Assembly: GCA_009783705.1 (NCBI GenBank)
Contig: WRCX01000010.1
Location: forward strand, 1-43,958
Source: Candidatus Bathycorpusculum hydrogenotrophicum
GTDB taxonomy: Archaea > Thermoproteota > Bathyarchaeia > Bathyarchaeales > Bathycorpusculaceae
Length of the DNA stretch: 43,958 bases
Direction of reading: 5' to 3'
Shown: piece after piece, positions 1-8,072 of the stretch
Layout of the letters: each line of letters begins with the position of its first letter
Numbering within the stretch: the stretch's first letter is position 1
Notes under the pieces: model-generated
The model's database searches: none
What the model saw: the letters and a program-made list of their open reading frames with translations, nothing else
Told to the model about the DNA's origin: nothing
Program-made: the position numbers and the translations under genes

Positions 1-1827
1 ACTGTAGAGGGTGTGGGTGATCTTGAGTTTGATGATTTGGTTTTTGTTGGTTGGCTTTATGATGGTGAGATTTACAATGCTGGTGACTCGTTTAGGATTT
101 TTGAAGATGTAGAGTTGGTTGCTGTTTGGGGATCTCCTAGCGCTTACGCTATTTCTTATGTGTTAAGTGGGGGCGTTAATGCGAATGGTAATCCTGTTTC
201 TTATGCGGTGGATGATCTGCCTCTTGAGATTGCGGATCCTTATCGTGCGGATTCTATTTTCTTGTATTGGATGGCCCTCTATGCTAATGGCACTGAGAAG
301 TTACTGCTGAATTCTATCATTCCACAGGATGTTAGAGGCGATATAGTGTTGACTGCTTATTGGCGTCCTGTGGCTGTGTATGATATTATCTACGAGTTGG
401 AAGGTGGGGTTAATGCACCTGATAATCCAGTTTCATACACAGTGTCGGATCTCCCGATTGCTATTGCTGATCCAACCATGGAGGGTTATGTTTTCTTAGG
501 TTGGATGGTGGAGTATGCTGATGGTAGTGTTGTTGGTCCTGTGCTTGATTTTAGTGTTCCAGTGGGTACAACGGGTAATATTATTCTGACCGCACAATGG
601 ATTGTGGTGGAGACAGAAAGTTATAGTGTGATTTATGATGGTAATGGGTACACAAGCGGTACTGTACCCGTAGATAGTAATAATCCCTATGATAGCGGTA
701 GTCAGGTGACTGTCTTGGGTCTGGGTAGTTTGAGTCGTAGTGCTCATTCTTTCCTTGGCTGGACAACAAGTCCCAATGACACGGTTGTAACCTACAGTGC
801 CGGTTCAATCTTTACTATTACAAGTGATGTGGTGTTGTATGCAGTATGGCAACAAGCTACATCACCTGAGCCTACACCAACTCAGTCTGCGCCAGTTGCT
901 CGCTATACAGTGAGTTATGTACCTGGGGCGCATGGTACTTTTACTGAAAAGACTGTACGTGGGCTTGTTTATGGTGATTTAACTCCTGCGGCGCCTATGG
1001 TGACAGGTGAAGCTGGCTGGGTTTTTGCCGGCTGGTCTCCAGTGCCAAGCGCAACCGTAAGAGGCGATGTGGTTTATGTGGCGCAGTGGGTCCAAGAGCA
1101 ACCTGCGTTGTTTACGGTGAAGTTTATGGCTTGGAATGGGGTGCTTTTGACATCTCAAACTGTACCCTGCGGCGGTAATGCAACTGCGCCGCATGATCCA
1201 ACGCGAGAAGGTTATACATTCATAGGCTGGGATCGCGACTACACCAATATAACCTCAAACCTGACTGTTACCGCTCAGTATGTTGCTGACAGTGAACCTC
1301 CCTCTCTACAAGTCTGGGCCCTTGTAAATCTAATACTGGGCATCGTAGGTCTCATACTGGCAATTATCGTAGTCATCTGTGTACTGTTAAAAAAGAAACA
1401 AAAACAAAAAAAAGAACAGGATGAACAGAAAGCGTCTGAAAGTCAAAATAGTGCAGAACACAAAAATGAACGGACTGACGATGAGAAAACAAAGAAGCAG
1501 AAACAACACCAAATACTATGGCTCTTAAGTTTCATCCTGGGCATCGCAGGCATCATTGTGTTCCTACTTACTGAGAATACAAGTCTACCCATGGCATTAG
1601 TTGACCAATGGACCATTGTAAATGCTATCATATTCATAGTAGAAATCATCGCCATCACCCTCCTAATATTTAATCGCAAAAAGAAAGACGACAGTAAAGA
1701 AGACGACAACAAAAACGATACCAACCTCTCTACAGATAGTACGTTAAACAATAGCAACATAAACAACACCAACTATTCTCTTTTGAAAAAAACATACTCG
1801 TTTAAGGGTTACTTGGCCTGTATTTGA
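1..1827 (+). CDS. Surface protein with InlB-type B-repeats, 5' partial
   Basis: The frame is open to base 1, so the gene begins upstream; the GTG at base 13 is only the first possible start codon inside the window. The visible part holds about six tandem units of roughly 70-85 residues, each with the pattern of a YxVxYxxxG strand, a GYxFxGW motif and a closing LTAxW or LxAxW. This is the Listeria/Bacteroides beta-grasp repeat (Flg_new/InlB B-repeat). After the repeats come a hydrophobic segment near residues 432-460, a very charged Lys/Glu/Asp/Asn stretch, two more hydrophobic segments near 500-560, and a polar Asn/Ser/Thr tail. Proteins of this kind are large adhesin-like surface molecules. 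The three membrane segments divided by charged linkers are unusual, because one C-terminal anchor is more common. Ligand unknown. Confidence 0.85.
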   Translation, partial: TVEGVGDLEFDDLVFVGWLYDGEIYNAGDSFRIFEDVELVAVWGSPSAYAISYVLSGGVNANGNPVSYAVDDLPLEIADPYRADSIFLYWMALYANGTEKLLLNSIIPQDVRGDIVLTAYWRPVAVYDIIYELEGGVNAPDNPVSYTVSDLPIAIADPTMEGYVFLGWMVEYADGSVVGPVLDFSVPVGTTGNIILTAQWIVVETESYSVIYDGNGYTSGTVPVDSNNPYDSGSQVTVLGLGSLSRSAHSFLGWTTSPNDTVVTYSAGSIFTITSDVVLYAVWQQATSPEPTPTQSAPVARYTVSYVPGAHGTFTEKTVRGLVYGDLTPAAPMVTGEAGWVFAGWSPVPSATVRGDVVYVAQWVQEQPALFTVKFMAWNGVLLTSQTVPCGGNATAPHDPTREGYTFIGWDRDYTNITSNLTVTAQYVADSEPPSLQVWALVNLILGIVGLILAIIVVICVLLKKKQKQKKEQDEQKASESQNSAEHKNERTDDEKTKKQKQHQILWLLSFILGIAGIIVFLLTENTSLPMALVDQWTIVNAIIFIVEIIAITLLIFNRKKKDDSKEDDNKNDTNLSTDSTLNNSNINNTNYSLLKKTYSFKGYLACI

Positions 1828-1851
1828 GCGGCGGTTAATGGAAAAAGAGTT

Positions 1852-2682
1852 CTATTTTCTCTTAAATACTCGTTTAACAGTTTCGATTTGTTCGCCAACA
1901 ACTTCAATGTTGTCAATGTTTCCCAGTCCTTTTTTGGCTGCACTTTTAATATGGCTGATTTCATGAGGATCTATACCCATAACACGGCTACATGTGGCGT
2001 CTGTTGCAACCGGATCGTTACCTGCAAAAATTAGATTCATCTTAACAGGCACTCCATCGATGGGTCCCTTACCTTCCATGGCCGTGAAACCATCGATTAC
2101 TGTTAAATGCGGCTTGAGAACCGAGTTGATGTCAACAATAACTTTACTTATACCAATGGCATGGTATTTGAATTTGAATTTATCCGGCAATAACCCAAAC
2201 ATGTTTTTCATGCCCAAGGTAACCTTGGTTGAGGAATGGGTTTTCATCTTAGCGGCACTGATAAGCGCTGATTGGGTAACTATCTGAGGAACCGTTATGT
2301 CCTTTAAGACCTCACCCCCAACAATTTTAATTTTGACTTTGTCTTCTATATGTCGCAAATTGAGGCATTTTACTCCATATCTGCTACACATTTCTGCCAT
2401 GCCGGTGGCTTCAAAGGCTTTGTCTGCATCAGTCATGGTTGCATCAGATTCAACTACAAAAATTTCCACAGGAAGTTGCTTGAGTCGCTGAATAAGCGCC
2501 TCGACCACAACAGGATCGGTTGTAGCTCCTGTATCCCATGTCATGGTTGTGATAAAATTAACCTTGATAAGCACTCTGCTAAACCCTGTCAACGCAGATT
2601 TATAATCGATTAAATCCAGAGCTCTAAAAACAGGCTCAAATCCACGTTCGCCCTCAATGATTCCAACCTTTGATGGCTCCAT
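1852..2682 (-). CDS. DUF362 domain protein
   Basis: A 276-residue protein matching the DUF362 family: an N-terminal strand, a KVNF segment followed by TGATTDP, a central AKMKTH...VTLGMKNMFG segment and a C-terminal GNDPVATDATCSRVMG motif. The last two are the most conserved parts of the family. Many relatives have a 4Fe-4S ferredoxin insert; this one has no cysteine cluster, so it is the short form. Function is not established. DUF362 proteins often lie near redox or cofactor genes, but the neighbours here (a membrane protease and surface proteins) give no such hint. The ATG at 2682 has a GAGGA a few bases upstream. It lies 46 bases downstream of the protease gene on the same strand and may be cotranscribed. 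Confidence 0.85.
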   Translation of the reverse strand: MEPSKVGIIEGERGFEPVFRALDLIDYKSALTGFSRVLIKVNFITTMTWDTGATTDPVVVEALIQRLKQLPVEIFVVESDATMTDADKAFEATGMAEMCSRYGVKCLNLRHIEDKVKIKIVGGEVLKDITVPQIVTQSALISAAKMKTHSSTKVTLGMKNMFGLLPDKFKFKYHAIGISKVIVDINSVLKPHLTVIDGFTAMEGKGPIDGVPVKMNLIFAGNDPVATDATCSRVMGIDPHEISHIKSAAKKGLGNIDNIEVVGEQIETVKRVFKRK

Positions 2683-2728
2683 AGAATCCTCTTCTCATTA
2701 CTTATGGTTGGGTGCTTTAAACGTTTAG

Positions 2729-3628
2729 CTACACCAAAAAGCCCACAGCTAACCCAAACGCTAGCCCTAAAAAAATTGGAAACGGCAAACCGGGAAAGAT
2801 GTTTTTTTTCTCCAGTACACGAAATGTGATCACTGAACCCACCATAATACCAGCGATGGAGGCGGCGGCTGCGAGAAAACTCTGGGGTTGGGAGAAACTA
2901 AAAATCATGGTGCCGGTGAGCATAGAGTAGAACACCAAATCACCCAGTCCCATTTGAATGTCTTTAAATGAAAAACTCAACCCGGGGAGTTGCTCAAGAC
3001 CTGAGGACTGTGCAATTTTACCCACCGGACCCTTATACACCGCAAATATGTCATAAATTGATAAAAACACCAAAATCAAAACTGCACTCCAAAGCGATAT
3101 AGCTGCAATGTTGTAGCTAAAAAACATACCCAACGCGCCGCCTATGCAAATAACTGTGATATTACGCACTTTGCTACCTAAGCGAAATATAGATAAAACA
3201 AAGAATGCCGTAACAGCTATCGATAGGGCGATGATCGCCACCCAGTTGGCTAAGAAGGGAACATATGCTGATAGAGCGGCAAAAAAGAAAAGCGAGGGCA
3301 ACATAGCCGCTGCTGTTAGGCACAATGTAATTGCGCCGGTTATGATGCGTTTTCGGTTGTGTTTGAGCAAAAAATAAATCACTGTAGCACCACATGCAAG
3401 CACCACCACAAAATAGAGTGCAACACCCCAGTCAGAACCAGTGGTTTCAGGCGGAATCGGAGTTACTGGCAAAGTGGGCGCTGATTGAGGCAACAATACC
3501 GAAGCGTAACCTAATCCAAAAAGCATACTTGCCAATATAGGCAAGAGATAAACTATTTGAAATTTGAATTTATCCTCCCCTACAGCGCTTTTCGGTGGCT
3601 GCTCTTGCGGATTTGGTGTCTGTGACAT
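2729..3628 (-). CDS. Presenilin/SPP-type intramembrane aspartyl protease
   Basis: This is a polytopic membrane protein of 299 residues with about nine hydrophobic segments, the length and topology of archaeal presenilin homologues (family A22, PSH). The catalytic pair is visible: Asp193 in an IYDIFAVYKGP segment and Asp230 in a GLGD motif. The third family motif, normally PAL, appears as PGLP at residues 279-282. The first 20 residues are polar and probably cytoplasmic, followed by a first membrane segment and a Pro/Thr-rich loop near 50-63. The enzyme should cleave transmembrane helices inside the membrane; in archaea a role in clearing signal peptides or membrane stubs is proposed but not proven. 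The abundance of signal-peptide and single-anchor proteins in this window offers possible substrates (inference). Confidence 0.9.
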   Translation of the reverse strand: MSQTPNPQEQPPKSAVGEDKFKFQIVYLLPILASMLFGLGYASVLLPQSAPTLPVTPIPPETTGSDWGVALYFVVVLACGATVIYFLLKHNRKRIITGAITLCLTAAAMLPSLFFFAALSAYVPFLANWVAIIALSIAVTAFFVLSIFRLGSKVRNITVICIGGALGMFFSYNIAAISLWSAVLILVFLSIYDIFAVYKGPVGKIAQSSGLEQLPGLSFSFKDIQMGLGDLVFYSMLTGTMIFSFSQPQSFLAAAASIAGIMVGSVITFRVLEKKNIFPGLPFPIFLGLAFGLAVGFLV

Positions 3629-3867
3629 TTATACGGCTCCAAACTTATGCTACTTACTGATACAGTGAGATAGTATTGGTTACAGAATAAGCTTTGTTTT
3701 TTACCCCCTCAAAGACCCTTAGTGTTGATATACAGCTACAGAAGCACTGGCACCATCTAATGCATGTCAGCAAATCCGTTATGCTACGCCAAATCGTTTG
3801 TTGCTCTGTTATGTGCCCGTCTCTATTTTGCTTCTGGTTGACGCTTGGTTGTGTCTAACGCCGGCAG

Positions 3868-4230
3868 TTATTGCGTAGACTCAGGGCCTGTTTTTTCTGT
3901 TTCGATTTCTTTGGCTATGGCTTCAACAAAAAAACTAATACGGTCTCGGGTTCTGCCAAAATCTGCCATAGAGGTTATGGTGGTTACCGGCGTTTCACCC
4001 ATTATAGACATTCGGCATGTTTTTTCATCTATCGGCACTACCTCAACGGTGAGTATTGAACCATAAGAGAGAAAAGCTCCTTTGGTTTTGATTTTTAGTA
4101 TCTGGTGAGTCTCATCTGTTTCTTGGATTTCCCACTGCAATGCTTTAACGGCCCGAGGAATAACTCTCCAAACTCTCTCAGCTGAATAGTCAATTTCAAG
4201 TTTTTCATTTTCACTGCGCAGATAGGCCAT
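3868..4230 (-). CDS. Small conserved-looking protein of unknown function
   Basis: A 120-residue soluble alpha/beta protein that I do not recognise with certainty. It has no signal peptide. The pattern (helix with VWRVIPRAVKAL, then strands WEIQETDETHQILKIKTKG, SILTVEVVPID, CRMSIMGETPVT, and a long C-terminal helix) resembles small START/SRPBCC-like or DUF1499-like folds in which a helix packs on a curved sheet, but this is only a pattern impression. The ATG at 4230 is preceded by GTGAGG about four bases away, and an AT-rich TATA-like box lies near 4276-4285, giving a short leader. It stands alone between the protease gene and a secreted protein. Confidence 0.7.
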   Translation of the reverse strand: MAYLRSENEKLEIDYSAERVWRVIPRAVKALQWEIQETDETHQILKIKTKGAFLSYGSILTVEVVPIDEKTCRMSIMGETPVTTITSMADFGRTRDRISFFVEAIAKEIETEKTGPESTQ

Positions 4231-4445
4231 GTTTCCTCACTTTCTATCTTATACCTTAGTCAAAGTTACTTAAGAGCATATAAATTGTTGGATACCATGT
4301 TTTCGTTGTCTTGGATTGTCTGTTTAATTGTTTCTGTTGTGTTTGTTGTTGTCTGATTGATCTCTGGGTATATTTTCTTTTGTTGTTGATTTAAAGTTAT
4401 ATTGTATGTTCCGATATTGTACTAATGGACAATTGGTGAATGTTT

Positions 4446-4468
4446 CGAAAGCCAAGAACTGGCTTTCG
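4446..4468. repeat. Perfect 9-bp inverted repeat with 5-base loop
   Basis: The arms CGAAAGCCA (4446-4454) and TGGCTTTCG (4460-4468) are perfect reverse complements around the loop AGAAC. The element lies 55 bases beyond the stop of the secreted-protein gene that ends at 4523 on the minus strand. It could be that gene's terminator hairpin or part of a small RNA; no long T run follows directly on the minus strand. Confidence 0.5.
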
Positions 4469-4522
4469 GTGAACGGCCTACGGCATTTTAGAGGTTGCTT
4501 CCGATTCTTAGGGAGTTCTTTA

Positions 4523-5119
4523 TTAGTGGTATTTCTGATTTTTCCACTCAATGACGGCGGGCCCATCGTAGTATAGTTGGTACCAATGTTTAGCTGGATC
4601 CATTCCATTGTGGCCCATAGTTTGGAATTCGAAGGTTAATTGAAATGTTTGTGTTTTATGTGAAGAATCCAAAGTGAAACTTCCACTGTTTTGAGTCTCA
4701 ACTGTCCCAGCACCAAAATAAATAAGCGTTCTCCAGACTCCTAGTTGGAGGCAGAATTGTGAGTATTTTATGGTTATGGGTGGTCCGCTTGTGTAGTTAA
4801 GGTCTATGGTTAGGGTTACTTTTGTTATGCCATTATTTTCCACTCGATCAATTTCTTCGTAGAGGAGTGTTAATTCGGTTTGGGGCGGGGGAGTTGTTGG
4901 TGTAGGTTCAGGGGTGATTGTGGGTGTAGGGGAAGGAGGGGGATCTGTAATTGTTGGTGTTGTATATTGTGGTGTTGTGGGTGTTATGGTTAGGGTTGGG
5001 GTTGGTGGATTGGGGGTAAGGCTGTTGTTGTTTTGAGTTGCAACAAGTAGTAAAGCAGTGAGGCTGATGACTAGACTCAGAGTTACTAACACAGAGAGAA
5101 TAACCGTTGAGGATTTCAT
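4523..5119 (-). CDS. Secreted or membrane-anchored protein with Pro/Thr stalk
   Basis: This 198-residue protein starts with a signal anchor (residues 4-27: short basic start, then a run of Val/Leu/Ser/Ile). A low-complexity Pro/Thr linker follows from about 30 to 78, and then a C-terminal domain of about 115 residues rich in beta strands. The domain pattern (strands TKVTLTIDLNYTS, YSQFCLQLGVW, SGSFTLDSS, TQTFQLTFEFQT, AVIEWKN) resembles the immunoglobulin-like DUF4352-type domains found on archaeal surface proteins. The Thr-rich stalk is a likely O-glycosylation region (inference). It stands alone, upstream of the RNase P RNA on the same strand, 151 bases away. Specific role unknown. Confidence 0.75.
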   Translation of the reverse strand: MKSSTVILSVLVTLSLVISLTALLLVATQNNNSLTPNPPTPTLTITPTTPQYTTPTITDPPPSPTPTITPEPTPTTPPPQTELTLLYEEIDRVENNGITKVTLTIDLNYTSGPPITIKYSQFCLQLGVWRTLIYFGAGTVETQNSGSFTLDSSHKTQTFQLTFEFQTMGHNGMDPAKHWYQLYYDGPAVIEWKNQKYH

Positions 5120-5270
5120 AACTCTATAGCATATTGGCTGTTAGTATTGTTTACGCTCGTACTTCTCTACCTAAATAGCAGATAGCTATTGAAAGTTTCA
5201 TAAAATCATTAGATAGAATGTTTAGTATTGTTGTGCTTACAACTGTCTTTAATTTAAACATAATATAAAT

Positions 5271-5567
5271 GGGCTGGTGTTTTGGCCATAACCCGCTTTC
5301 TGTTGTTTGTGGCATTCGGCTAATCGGGCTACCCGCGCCTCCGGCAGAGTCGTCATAGGCGACCGTTTGCCCTTTCCACATGCAGGACGGCCGTTTCACC
5401 GTTTCCAGATCGGCGGACTCTGCATCACAAATGCGTCACAGCCAATTTCCGAGTGGACGTTTCGTTTCTGCTCCGTTGCCAAACCTCTCGGTCTGTCCAG
5501 AGGACTGCATTTCTGCGTGTGAGCGGAGTTTCCTCAGTCCCTTACAGGACCGATAGCCACACACCAA
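5271..5567 (-). ncRNA. rnpB: RNase P RNA (catalytic RNA subunit)
   Basis: Read on the minus strand, the two halves of the universal P4 core are present. CR-I is GAGGAAACTCCGCTC (5535 to 5521) and CR-V is ACAGAAAGCGGGTTATGGCC (5303 to 5284). They can pair AAACTC with GGGTT and GCT with AGC, leaving the single bulge typical of P4. A long P1 closes the molecule: TGGTGT (5566-5561) and TGGCTAT (5559-5553) pair with ATGGCCA and ACACCA (5289-5283 and 5280-5275). Between these lie GAAA and GCAA-type loops (CTGGAAACGG, GGCAACGG), as in archaeal type A RNAs. The length of about 297 bases is normal. It matures tRNA 5' ends. A TATA-like CTTTATTG lies near 5602-5609. Ends are set from P1 pairing and are accurate to a few bases. 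Confidence 0.92.
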
Positions 5568-5665
5568 CTCACCAACCCAACAGAAAATACACTACGCATC
5601 CAATAAAGCTACCCACCAATCATTTACCACAAATCACAAGACACACCAACATCTGCCTACCCCGC

Positions 5666-5750
5666 TATTTATAAAAACACCCCCCTGTTCAGCGCTTGTA
5701 AAAAACAGTTTTGAGGATAGAAACCCACGAGATTTGAGCAAAGTATATAT
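5666..5750 (+). promoter_or_regulatory. Two TATA-like boxes before the flippase gene
   Basis: TATTTATAAAAAC at 5666-5678 is the stronger box and would start a transcript near 5700. GTATATATC at 5743-5751 lies 29 bases before the ATG at 5776, the distance expected for a leaderless transcript. The two boxes imply different start codons: TTG 5734 for the first, ATG 5776 for the second. Confidence 0.5.
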
Positions 5751-5775
5751 CACTAAGCTCTGGTTAGCGCTCGAT

Positions 5776-6852
5776 ATGGAACCGCCTAAACCAAAATTCA
5801 CCTACAAAACAGTCTTGTTTCCACTTTTAGGTTTAGCGGGATTTTTTATCTACATCTATTTTTTCCAAGTTGACATCATAGGTATCATCACAACAGCACA
5901 AACTGCCAATCCCCTGCTTTTTGGATTAGCTGTTGCCTGTGGTTTACTGGAAGTCTTTTTTTTCACCCTTTCCTGGCGTGTATTGACCACTCCTCTTGAT
6001 ATCAAAATGACCCTAAAAAAAGCCTGCCTCTATGTATGGTATGGCATATATGTTGACATATTGATACCTGCGGAGTCAATTAGCGGCGAAATTACCCGTG
6101 CTTATCTGCTCACCCGTGACCGCTGCGGCTCGTTCGGTAAAGCTATGGCCTCACTGTTTACTCAGCGCCTCTTGGGTATGGCCTTGAATGTTGCCGCCTT
6201 AGTCGTAGGTATTGCACTACTTGTCTTTGAAGGTCAAGGATCCGGATTTGTTTTTAATCTTATAATATTTGTTGCCACCGCCATAGCCCTCATAACTGCG
6301 GCCTCGACAGTTTTTGTTTTCAAAAAAAATTGGTTACTAAAAACAATTGAGTGGATTGTACGGGTGATCGATAAACTCTCAAGGGGTCGATGGAAACTCA
6401 ACCTCAAAGAAAAAGCACTCGAAATCACCAATCACTTTCACGAATCCATGATAGAGTACAAACGCAACCCCCGATCACTTGCAAAATCCATGATTTATCT
6501 GGTAGGTTCCTGGTTTTTTAGCTTAAGTGTCCCCTATTTAGTTTTTCAGGCGCTTGGACACCCCGTGCCGTGGAGCGTTATTTTGATTACTTCTGCAATT
6601 ATTCTAACGATAAAATCCATTCCTGTGGGAATTCCTTTTGAGGTAGGTATCCCAGAAGCCGCTATGACTACTCTTTTCTTTGCTATGGGTGTTGATGTAG
6701 CACTAAGCGCCACGGCTACTATTCTTACCCGAATCATTACCATGTGGTTCCGTTTCTTTATCGGTTTTGTTGCTCAACAGTATCTTGAACTTAAACCCGC
6801 AATAGTCAATGACACATACGATAAAACTAAAAACGAACTGACACCTACTTAG
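5776..6852 (+). CDS. LPG-synthase-like flippase-domain membrane protein (UPF0104/AglD type)
   Basis: This protein of 358 residues has about eight membrane helices and matches the lysylphosphatidylglycerol synthase TM region family (PF03706), which includes archaeal AglD-like proteins. Diagnostic parts are a polar pair of sites in the membrane, PAESISGEITRAYLL near residues 95-109, and a GSWFF...PWSVIL...IPVGIPFEVGIPEA stretch near 253-300. Family members transfer or flip lipid-linked groups; the substrate cannot be told here. I chose ATG 5776 because a TATA box sits 29 bases upstream; a TTG at 5734 would add 14 residues (MSKVYITKLWLALD), which look less typical of the family. The next gene starts within eight bases of its stop, so the two form an operon. 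Confidence 0.85.
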   Translation: MEPPKPKFTYKTVLFPLLGLAGFFIYIYFFQVDIIGIITTAQTANPLLFGLAVACGLLEVFFFTLSWRVLTTPLDIKMTLKKACLYVWYGIYVDILIPAESISGEITRAYLLTRDRCGSFGKAMASLFTQRLLGMALNVAALVVGIALLVFEGQGSGFVFNLIIFVATAIALITAASTVFVFKKNWLLKTIEWIVRVIDKLSRGRWKLNLKEKALEITNHFHESMIEYKRNPRSLAKSMIYLVGSWFFSLSVPYLVFQALGHPVPWSVILITSAIILTIKSIPVGIPFEVGIPEAAMTTLFFAMGVDVALSATATILTRIITMWFRFFIGFVAQQYLELKPAIVNDTYDKTKNELTPT

Positions 6853-6859
6853 ATTGACC

Positions 6860-7315
6860 ATGTGTAGCATTAAAATTGAACCGGCTGATCTCAAATTTAT
6901 TGATGCCTACTACCGAATTGAAACGCAATGTTTTGATAAGGAAGCTTTTAGCAAAAGCCAGTTAGTCTACTTGTTGACTGCTTATAATATCATCGCGCTT
7001 GCCGCCAAAGTGGATCTTGATGTTGCAGGGTTTATAATCGTTCAGGTGGAAACCAATGATACCGAATTTGGCCATATAATTACTCTAAGTGTAGCTCAAA
7101 AATATCGCTGTAGGCAAGTTGCTACTCAGTTGCTTGAAGAAATTGAGCGCCTCTTAAAACAGCGTGGTATAACTGAGTGTCGTCTTGAGGTCCGAGAAGA
7201 CAACTATGTTGCTATAGGTCTTTATCAGAAACTTGGCTACCAAAAAATAGGTAAGCTCAAACGATACTACGGTAACACACATGGACTATATTTCAAAAAA
7301 ATATTGCAGTTCTAG
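6860..7315 (+). CDS. GNAT-family N-acetyltransferase (RimI-like)
   Basis: This protein of about 151 residues is a complete GNAT domain. The acetyl-CoA binding segment is KYRCRQVATQLLEEIER (a variant of the QxxGxG/A loop with helix), followed by ITECRLEVREDNYVAIGLYQKLGYQKIG, the typical L-V-x-x-N-x-A-x-x-L-Y-x-x-x-G-F/Y signature of the RimI/Naa10 group. It should transfer acetyl from acetyl-CoA to an amine, probably a protein N-terminus (inference from motif). The ATG at 6860 is chosen; a TTG two codons upstream at 6854 is also possible. It follows the flippase gene almost without a gap, so they share a transcript, although no functional link is obvious. Confidence 0.88.
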   Translation: MCSIKIEPADLKFIDAYYRIETQCFDKEAFSKSQLVYLLTAYNIIALAAKVDLDVAGFIIVQVETNDTEFGHIITLSVAQKYRCRQVATQLLEEIERLLKQRGITECRLEVREDNYVAIGLYQKLGYQKIGKLKRYYGNTHGLYFKKILQF

Positions 7316-7384
7316 CATACTTTGGTGTGTGTTGAACAAATGTTTAAATGGTTTGTTGCCCCTCAGTTACTTGAGAGGCGCGAC

Positions 7385-7654
7385 ATGGGAGAATCCCGAG
7401 GAAAAAAATCGAGTGATAAAACTCCTGTTCAAACGATTGTAGTTCTTAACCGCAATACTACTTGGCGTTGTGGCAAACTTGAAAAATCCATTGTTAATCA
7501 TCTCTACAAACGACACAAGACCTTTGGCAGGCCTGGTGTATCTGTCAAAGATATTCTGCTAAATCTTGATATTACCGGCGAGAATACCGATAACTGCCTC
7601 GATGCTCTGCGCAGACTTGAAAAAAGAAACATTGTTACAATAACAGCTCTATAG
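7385..7654 (+). CDS. Small probable winged-helix protein
   Basis: An 89-residue soluble protein from ATG 7385. A GAGAGG lies six bases upstream, and a TATA-like TTTAAATGG lies near 7341-7349. The frame is open further upstream to a TTG at 7322. The first 15 residues are polar and basic, followed by TIVVLNRNTTWRCGKLEKSIVNHLYKRHKTFGRPGVSVKDILLNLDITGENTD..., which reads as a strand and three helices, then a turn and the strand NIVTITAL. This is the outline of a winged helix-turn-helix, with LDALRRLEKRNIV as recognition helix and wing. A regulatory role is inferred from fold pattern only. It lies 70 bases after the acetyltransferase gene. Confidence 0.6.
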   Translation: MGESRGKKSSDKTPVQTIVVLNRNTTWRCGKLEKSIVNHLYKRHKTFGRPGVSVKDILLNLDITGENTDNCLDALRRLEKRNIVTITAL

Positions 7655-8072
7655 TTTCCTTTTTGGAGAGCTTTTTAGCCTCTCTAACCCATTTGCCCAC
7701 AGTTTTAAGTGACACTGAGGGTTTAGTTATGGTTTTGGTCGAGGTCTGCGTTAGTTCTTCTACTGTTGTTATGCTATATTGGAGTTGGATTGCACGTTTT
7801 TGCCAATTCCTGCTATGTTAGTTAACGATAACTCGGCTGTGTGTTTTTCTGTGATTTGAGATGCTGGGGTGTTTGTGCAAGTGGTTCTAGAGTTTGGGTT
7901 AGTTGGTTAGTTGGGCTGGCGGTGTTTCCGGCGGGGTTTTAGTGGTTGGTGCTGTGGGGTTGATTTGGTTTTTTGTGTGGTGTTTCTGTGTCTGATGTGT
8001 GTGTTGGGCTGGTTGTTTGAATCTGTTGTTTTTTATATTTATTCCACGGCTCAGTAGCCAGCCCGTTTGTGT
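7655..8072. other. Convergent intergenic region with a probable terminator
   Basis: This 418-base stretch separates two genes that point towards each other. Right after the upstream stop is a T-rich run (TTTCCTTTTT, 7655-7664) followed by a bulged hairpin at 7666-7684 (GAGAGCT, loop, AGC-C-TCTC) with four T in the loop, a plausible terminator. The rest is G/T-rich on the plus strand, with many TTGG and GGTT words and few A or C. No credible gene or tRNA is seen in it. Confidence 0.5.

Noticed and set aside
5151-5399. An 82-codon minus-strand frame, and plus-strand frames at 5307-5674
   Set aside because: They lie over the RNase P RNA, whose conserved core explains the sequence; the translations resemble no protein.
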